9,720 nt of DNA, from contig CAMLYN010000034.1 of assembly GCA_946491675.1 (NCBI GenBank), positions 1-9,720 of the forward strand, in the 5' to 3' direction. Below are positions 6,529-9,720 of the stretch, one piece after another. Below the pieces are notes generated by a model. That model made no database searches. It saw only the letters and a list, made by a program, of their open reading frames with translations, and had not been told where the DNA came from. The stretch's first letter is position 1; each line of letters starts with the position of its first letter. Both the position numbers and the translations under genes were made by a program. The DNA comes from an uncultured Mycoplasmatota bacterium (lineage in GTDB: Bacteria > Bacillota_I > Bacilli_A > RF39 > UBA660).

Positions 6529-6569
6529 AATAAAAACTAGTCCTAAAAGATACAAAAGGGGTTGAAATT

Positions 6570-8159
6570 ATGATTAGACAATTCGATTTTGAAAAAATGC
6601 CGGTAGTTGAAATAGTAAATGAGATTATGGTAGATGCTACTAAAAGAGGCGCATCAGATATCCATTTTGATCCATTAGATGAATATATGAATATTAGAAT
6701 TAGAATTGATGGTATATTACATAACTATGCTACAGTTCCTAATTCAATTAAGAAAAATTTAATCACTCGTATTAAAATTATTTCTGGAATGAATATTACT
6801 GAATCTCGTTTACCACAAGATGGTGCAATCAAAGCAACTTTACAAAATACTAATTTGGATTTGCGTGTTTCTTGTATTCCAACTAATAATGGTGAGAAAA
6901 TTGTTATCCGTATTTTAGATTATTCAATGAGTTTAGCTGGAGTTGAAAATCTAGGTTTTAGTGATGATAATTATAAAAAAGTGCTAGAAATGATCAGTAA
7001 GCCTAATGGTATTATTTTAGTTACTGGTGCTACTGGTACTGGTAAATCAACTACTGTCTACTCTATTTTACAAAGATTAAATACTGAAGCTACTAATGTT
7101 GTAACAGTTGAGGACCCAGTTGAAATGAATATTGAAGGAGTTAACCAAATTCAAACTAACAGCGAAATTGGTCTTACCTTTGCAACTGCTTTACGTTCGA
7201 TTTTACGTCAAGACCCAAATGTTATAATGATTGGTGAAATTCGTGATACTGAAACAGCAAAAATTGCAGTTCGTGCTTCTATTACTGGACATTTAGTTTT
7301 ATCAACTATCCATACAAACAACTCATTAAATACAATTGAACGTTTACTTGATATGGATGTTGAAAGATATTTATTAGCTAGCTCTTTAGAAGGTATTATT
7401 TCTCAAGTTTTAGCGCGTAAATTATGTCCTCACTGTCGTACTTTAAGAAAAACAAATGACTATGAAAAAGAATTATTCAAAAGCGTTTTAAATAAAGATG
7501 TTGATGAAATTTATACTACTGAGGGTTGTGAACAATGTGGTAATGGTTATTCTGGACGTATTGCTATTCATGAAGTATTATTATTTAATCAAGATATTAG
7601 AGATGCAATAAGTGCTGGTGTTAGACGCGATAAATTAAGAGAATTAGTTTATCAGTCTGATGTCAATACATTATTAGAAGATGGTTTAGAAAAAGTTCTA
7701 ATGGGATTAACAACTGTTGAAGAAGTTATTAAACTAATTGAATTAGAAGATGATGAGAAAGGTTCTAAAGCATATGGTTTAAAGAGTGCTTTAAGTAATA
7801 CAGCTATTACAAGAGAAAATCATAAAACTTTTAACGATGTTATCGAAGAAAAAAATAACATTGATAATTTAATTAATAGCGATTCTTCTACAGTTAAAGT
7901 TAGTGATATTGATAATTCTCAAACTTATCCTGAATCAATTACTCAAATTCAAGAAAATACAGTTTCTGAATCTAGTCCAACTATTGAGTATAGTATTCCT
8001 AATCAAAATGATACAATCACTTATCAAGAGCCTAATGTACAGACAAATATTCAATATCAAAAACAAAATCAGGCTATAAATTATCCAGAGCCACAAGCTG
8101 TTCAAGAAAACGCTCCTCAAACACTAAATGATTTAATTAATAAAGCAAATCAAAACTAG
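6570..8159 (+). CDS. GspE/PilB/ComGA-family secretion ATPase with repetitive C-terminal tail
   Basis: This is the cytoplasmic motor ATPase that powers pilin or pseudopilin assembly. Of 529 residues, about 1-392 are the conserved core: an N2 domain (ASDIHFDPLDEYMNIRIRID, 28-47), Walker A GATGTGKST (153-161), Asp box EDPVE (181-185), Walker B with IMIGEIRD (219-226), His box TGHLVLSTIHTN (239-250) and a four-cysteine zinc site (C286, C289, C320, C323). It lacks the extra N-terminal domain of full GspE/PilB, as ComGA does. Residues about 395-529 are odd: a low-complexity tail rich in Asn, Gln, Ser and Thr, with a degenerate repeat at 471-512 (Tyr at 474, 485, 496, 505) and a short helix-like end, TLNDLINKANQN. 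Start ATG has AGGGG upstream. It stands alone before a terminator, divergent from two prepilins. Confidence 0.93.
   Translation: MIRQFDFEKMPVVEIVNEIMVDATKRGASDIHFDPLDEYMNIRIRIDGILHNYATVPNSIKKNLITRIKIISGMNITESRLPQDGAIKATLQNTNLDLRVSCIPTNNGEKIVIRILDYSMSLAGVENLGFSDDNYKKVLEMISKPNGIILVTGATGTGKSTTVYSILQRLNTEATNVVTVEDPVEMNIEGVNQIQTNSEIGLTFATALRSILRQDPNVIMIGEIRDTETAKIAVRASITGHLVLSTIHTNNSLNTIERLLDMDVERYLLASSLEGIISQVLARKLCPHCRTLRKTNDYEKELFKSVLNKDVDEIYTTEGCEQCGNGYSGRIAIHEVLLFNQDIRDAISAGVRRDKLRELVYQSDVNTLLEDGLEKVLMGLTTVEEVIKLIELEDDEKGSKAYGLKSALSNTAITRENHKTFNDVIEEKNNIDNLINSDSSTVKVSDIDNSQTYPESITQIQENTVSESSPTIEYSIPNQNDTITYQEPNVQTNIQYQKQNQAINYPEPQAVQENAPQTLNDLINKANQN
7980..8105 (+). repeat. Degenerate 9-11 residue repeat in the ATPase tail
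   Basis: Residues 471-512 read as four imperfect units: TIEYSIPNQND, TITYQEPNVQT, NIQYQKQNQ and AINYPEPQAVQ. The pattern is x-Ile-x-Tyr followed by a Pro/Asn/Gln-rich end. The units are related at protein level; the DNA copies have diverged, so this is not a recent expansion. Confidence 0.55.
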
Positions 8160-8180
8160 AGATTTTATTCCTCTAGTTTT
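8152..8180. terminator. Bidirectional terminator shared by the ATPase and uppP genes
   Basis: AAAACTAGAG (8152-8161) and CTCTAGTTTT (8171-8180) form a perfect 10-bp stem around a 9-nt loop. The rightward transcript has five T in a row at the end. The leftward one has four, so it can end uppP transcripts too. The ATPase stop TAG (8157-8159) lies in the left arm, and the uppP stop begins one base past the right arm. Confidence 0.85.
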
Positions 8181-8987
8181 TCATTTGAACAACATAATTA
8201 AAACAATTAAACCTAATATAATTCGATATATCATAAATATTTTAAAATCATGTTTTTTAATATATTTAAGTAAAAAAGAAATACATAATAGTCCGATTAT
8301 AAAAGATATTAAAATTCCTGTTCCAAATATAACTAAATTCTCACTTATAATAGTAATTGTATTATCTTTAATCAAGCTGAATAAAGTAGCTCCAGCAACA
8401 ACAGGAACTGATAAATAAAAAGAAAATTTCGCACTATCTTCCCTATTTAGTCCCAAAGCTCGACTAGCAGTTATAGTTGTTCCACTTCTCGAAAACCCTG
8501 GTATTAAGGCAAACACCTGTGCACAACCAATTATTAAAGCTTGATACCATTTCATATCCTGCATACTCTTATTGACTTTACTTTTTTTATCTACTAAATA
8601 AATAATAATACCCATAACAATTAAAGCTAAAGCAATTAACCACAATTGTTTTCTAAAGAAGGAATCAAAAATATCTTCAAATAATACTCCTACTACCCCA
8701 GCAGGAATAGTAGCTAAAATAAGAAACCAGAATAGTTTACCTTCTTTTGTTTTATTTCCTTTAGTAAGACCGTTAATTAACAAACTCCATAATTCCTTAA
8801 AGAAAAATATAATGATTGCTAGTAATGTTCCAAAATGTAAAGCTAAATCGAAAGCTAATTCAATATTACTGCCAATATTACTACCAATATTAAAAATTTC
8901 TCTTAAAATTATTAAATGAGCTGAAGAAGAAATTGGTAAAAATTCAGCTATTCCTTGAACAATGCCTAATATTATAATATCTAACAT
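8181..8987 (-). CDS. uppP: Undecaprenyl-diphosphatase UppP (BacA family)
   Basis: An integral membrane phosphatase that converts undecaprenyl pyrophosphate to undecaprenyl phosphate, recycling the lipid carrier for peptidoglycan and other wall polymers; overexpression is known to give bacitracin resistance. The 268 residues match the family. Motif 1 is VQGIAEFLPISSSAHL (10-25, catalytic E15, H24) and motif 2 is PGFSRSGTTITASRALG (163-179, R167), followed by FSFYLSVPVVAGA (188-200). About seven or eight hydrophobic segments are visible. A small tandem duplication, NIGSNIGS (33-40), lies between motif 1 and the next helix. I chose ATG 8987: AGGTGATC ends 3 nt before it. An in-frame GTG at 8996 lies inside that ribosome-binding site and would add only three residues. 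It stands alone, convergent with the ATPase gene, with a long inverted repeat in its upstream region. Confidence 0.96.
   Translation of the reverse strand: MLDIIILGIVQGIAEFLPISSSAHLIILREIFNIGSNIGSNIELAFDLALHFGTLLAIIIFFFKELWSLLINGLTKGNKTKEGKLFWFLILATIPAGVVGVLFEDIFDSFFRKQLWLIALALIVMGIIIYLVDKKSKVNKSMQDMKWYQALIIGCAQVFALIPGFSRSGTTITASRALGLNREDSAKFSFYLSVPVVAGATLFSLIKDNTITIISENLVIFGTGILISFIIGLLCISFLLKYIKKHDFKIFMIYRIILGLIVLIMLFK
8868..8891 (-). repeat. 12-bp tandem duplication in uppP
   Basis: Two 12-bp units, ACTGCCAATATT and ACTACCAATATT on the plus strand, differ by one base and encode Asn-Ile-Gly-Ser twice; a partial third unit (Asn-Ile) follows in the protein. It looks like a slippage duplication in the loop after the first catalytic motif and keeps the frame. 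Confidence 0.7.
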
Positions 8988-8990
8988 ATT

Positions 8991-8998
8991 GATCACCT
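8991..8998 (-). promoter_or_regulatory. Ribosome-binding site that sets the uppP start
   Basis: The minus strand reads AGGTGATC followed by AAT and ATG 8987. It pairs with the GAUCACCU part of the usual 16S rRNA 3' end. The GTG inside it (8994-8996) is therefore not a likely start codon. Confidence 0.7.
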
Positions 8999-9003
8999 AA
9001 TCT

Positions 9004-9025
9004 ATTGTATCATAACTTTATTATA
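9004..9025 (-). promoter_or_regulatory. Candidate uppP -10 elements
   Basis: Two candidates lie on the minus strand. TATAAT at 9020-9025 would give a leader of about 25 nt. The extended TGATACAAT at 9004-9012 would start transcription almost at the ribosome-binding site. Neither has a recognisable -35; the spacer regions are A-rich. Both lie in or beside the 9012-9048 inverted repeat. Confidence 0.4.
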
Positions 9026-9048
9026 ATTTTTTATTTTAATAAAGTTAT
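9012..9048. repeat. Perfect 11-bp inverted repeat upstream of uppP
   Basis: ATAACTTTATT (9012-9022) and AATAAAGTTAT (9038-9048) are exact inverted copies around a 15-bp A/T spacer. No T-run follows on either strand, so it is a poor fit to an intrinsic terminator for queH, which ends at 9067. It overlaps the probable uppP promoter and could be a two-half-site operator. Confidence 0.6.
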
Positions 9049-9066
9049 TGACATCCTCTTTTCATT

Positions 9067-9654
9067 TTATTCATAAATTTTATCTTTCATACTATAAATA
9101 CAACCACAAAAATCTTGACGGTATAAATTATATTCTTTAGATAATAAGATGCTTTTTTTATATCCATCTTTTTTCTTGAAATCACTAACTAAATATTTAG
9201 TGTTATACTCTTTTTCTAAATATAGACCAATTTCATTTAATTTATTACTATTTTTAAAAGGACTAACAGTCAATGTTGTTCCAAAATAATCATAATTTTT
9301 AGCTAAAGAGGCAGTTTTTCTTAATCTTAATTCATAGCACTTAAAACATCTTACTCCTCCCTCTTTAACATTTTCTAAACCGATTACTGTTTGATGAAAT
9401 AAATCATTGTCATAATCACAATCTAATACTTTGATATTAAATAAATTACATAATTTAATTTGTTCCTGTTTTCTTTTTTCATATTCTTCGATTGGTTCAA
9501 TATTGGGATTGTAATAAAGAATTGTTATGTCAAAATAGTCTTTTAAATAAGTTATAACATAACTACTACATGGCGCACAACAACTATGTAATAATAATGT
9601 TTTTTTACCGTTTAAATTGTTTAATATTTTTTCCAATTCAATTTGATAATTCAT
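9067..9654 (-). CDS. queH: Epoxyqueuosine reductase QueH
   Basis: QueH reduces epoxyqueuosine to queuosine in the wobble position of GUN-anticodon tRNAs, replacing the unrelated QueG in many bacteria. The 195 residues carry the family's cysteine pattern: HSCCAPCSSY (C25, C26, C29), RCFKCYELRL (C103, C106) and DFCGCIYS (C183, C185), which bind iron-sulfur and a second metal. Also typical are YYNPNIEPIEEY (47-58), TTLTVSPFKNS (126-136) and FKKKDGYKKS (159-168). I chose ATG 9654, three bases after AGGTGATT; an in-frame GTG at 9663 lies inside that ribosome-binding site. It seems to be a single-gene unit: an upstream terminator at the window edge, its own -10 box, and an 80-bp gap to uppP. No other queuosine gene is in the window. 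Confidence 0.95.
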   Translation of the reverse strand: MNYQIELEKILNNLNGKKTLLLHSCCAPCSSYVITYLKDYFDITILYYNPNIEPIEEYEKRKQEQIKLCNLFNIKVLDCDYDNDLFHQTVIGLENVKEGGVRCFKCYELRLRKTASLAKNYDYFGTTLTVSPFKNSNKLNEIGLYLEKEYNTKYLVSDFKKKDGYKKSILLSKEYNLYRQDFCGCIYSMKDKIYE

Positions 9655-9657
9655 ATA

Positions 9658-9677
9658 AATCACCTTTATAAATTATA
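9658..9677 (-). promoter_or_regulatory. queH -10 box and ribosome-binding site
   Basis: The minus strand has TATAAT (9672-9677), then 6 nt, then AGGTGATT (9658-9665), then TAT and ATG 9654. The -35 position is T-rich and weak. The -10 is so close to the ribosome-binding site that the leader would be about a dozen bases. The same site decides for ATG 9654 over GTG 9663. Confidence 0.45.
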
Positions 9678-9690
9678 CTATATTTTGTTT

Positions 9691-9715
9691 AAAAATAAAA
9701 GAGAGTATTACTCTC
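9691..9715 (-). terminator. Intrinsic terminator of an unseen gene to the right
   Basis: On the minus strand GAGAGT and ACTCTC form a perfect 6-bp stem (arms 9710-9715 and 9701-9706) around AAT, followed by TTTTATTTTT (9700-9691). The plus strand has no T-run after the stem, so it acts leftward. It implies that a gene ends just beyond the right edge and that queH is transcribed separately. Confidence 0.75.
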
Positions 9716-9720
9716 AATTA

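Noticed and set aside
7935..8120. 61-codon open frame on the minus strand
   Set aside because: Antisense to the low-complexity tail of the secretion ATPase. The hydrophobic protein is what the complement of Gln/Asn codons gives; there is no start signal.
8185..8418. 77-codon open frame on the plus strand
   Set aside because: Antisense to the C-terminal part of uppP, directly after the terminator, without a ribosome-binding site.
8988..8996. uppP start at GTG 8996 and, likewise, queH start at GTG 9663
   Set aside because: In both cases the GTG is part of an AGGTGAT ribosome-binding site placed 3 nt before a good ATG.
9012..9048. Inverted repeat as the queH terminator
   Set aside because: The stem is perfect but all-A/T except one pair, has a 15-nt loop, and no T-run follows on the minus strand. 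An operator or other structure fits better.
9048..9053. Perfect TTGACA on the plus strand
   Set aside because: No -10 box follows at the right distance and there is no rightward gene downstream; queH and uppP are on the other strand.

Overview
The window is AT-rich (roughly three quarters A+T by eye) and reads as a chromosomal core or near-core segment of a low-GC Gram-positive bacterium. The best guess is an uncultured, gut-type lineage of Bacilli close to the Erysipelotrichales/Mollicutes branch; this is inference from composition and gene content, not a placement. Shine-Dalgarno sites are strong (AAGGAG or GGTGATC). All seven Trp codons in the recognised genes are TGG and three genes end in TGA, so the standard bacterial code fits better than the Mycoplasma code. 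No tRNA, rRNA, CRISPR, insertion sequence or prophage gene is visible, and no gap between genes exceeds about 110 bases.

Layout, left to right. Bases 1-107 hold part of a hairpin cut by the window edge, a possible leftward promoter and the mutS terminator. Three leftward genes follow: mutS (mismatch recognition ATPase), an unrecognised 227-residue coiled-coil membrane protein with its own terminator, and ylbL (membrane-anchored PDZ plus Lon-like Ser-Lys protease). Diverging from ylbL across only 31 bp is ylbJ/spoVV (multi-pass membrane protein of the Gate/nucleoside-recognition fold), read rightward. It converges on, and overlaps by 4 bp, a leftward pair of prepilin-like genes. A 95-bp divergent promoter region with a 26-bp near-perfect palindrome separates those prepilins from a rightward GspE/PilB-type secretion ATPase that has an unusual Gln/Asn-rich repetitive C-terminal tail. 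A bidirectional terminator separates the ATPase from the leftward gene uppP (undecaprenyl pyrophosphate phosphatase). Leftward queH (epoxyqueuosine reductase) follows, and the terminator of an unseen gene lies at the right edge.

How the genes fit together. The ATPase and the two prepilins are parts of one type IV pilus, type II secretion or ComG-like fibre machine. The platform protein, major pilin and prepilin peptidase are not here and must be encoded elsewhere if the machine works. ylbJ and ylbL are neighbours in Bacillus too, so this is a conserved pairing rearranged into a divergent one. The other genes are housekeeping: DNA repair, cell-wall lipid carrier recycling and tRNA modification. 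I see no clear new defence or mobile system. The most interesting parts are the divergent pilus control region, the tailed ATPase, the unknown coiled-coil membrane protein, the near-promoterless ylbL/ylbJ divergence, and a recurrent layout in which a -10 box lies 5-7 nt before a GGTGAT ribosome-binding site.
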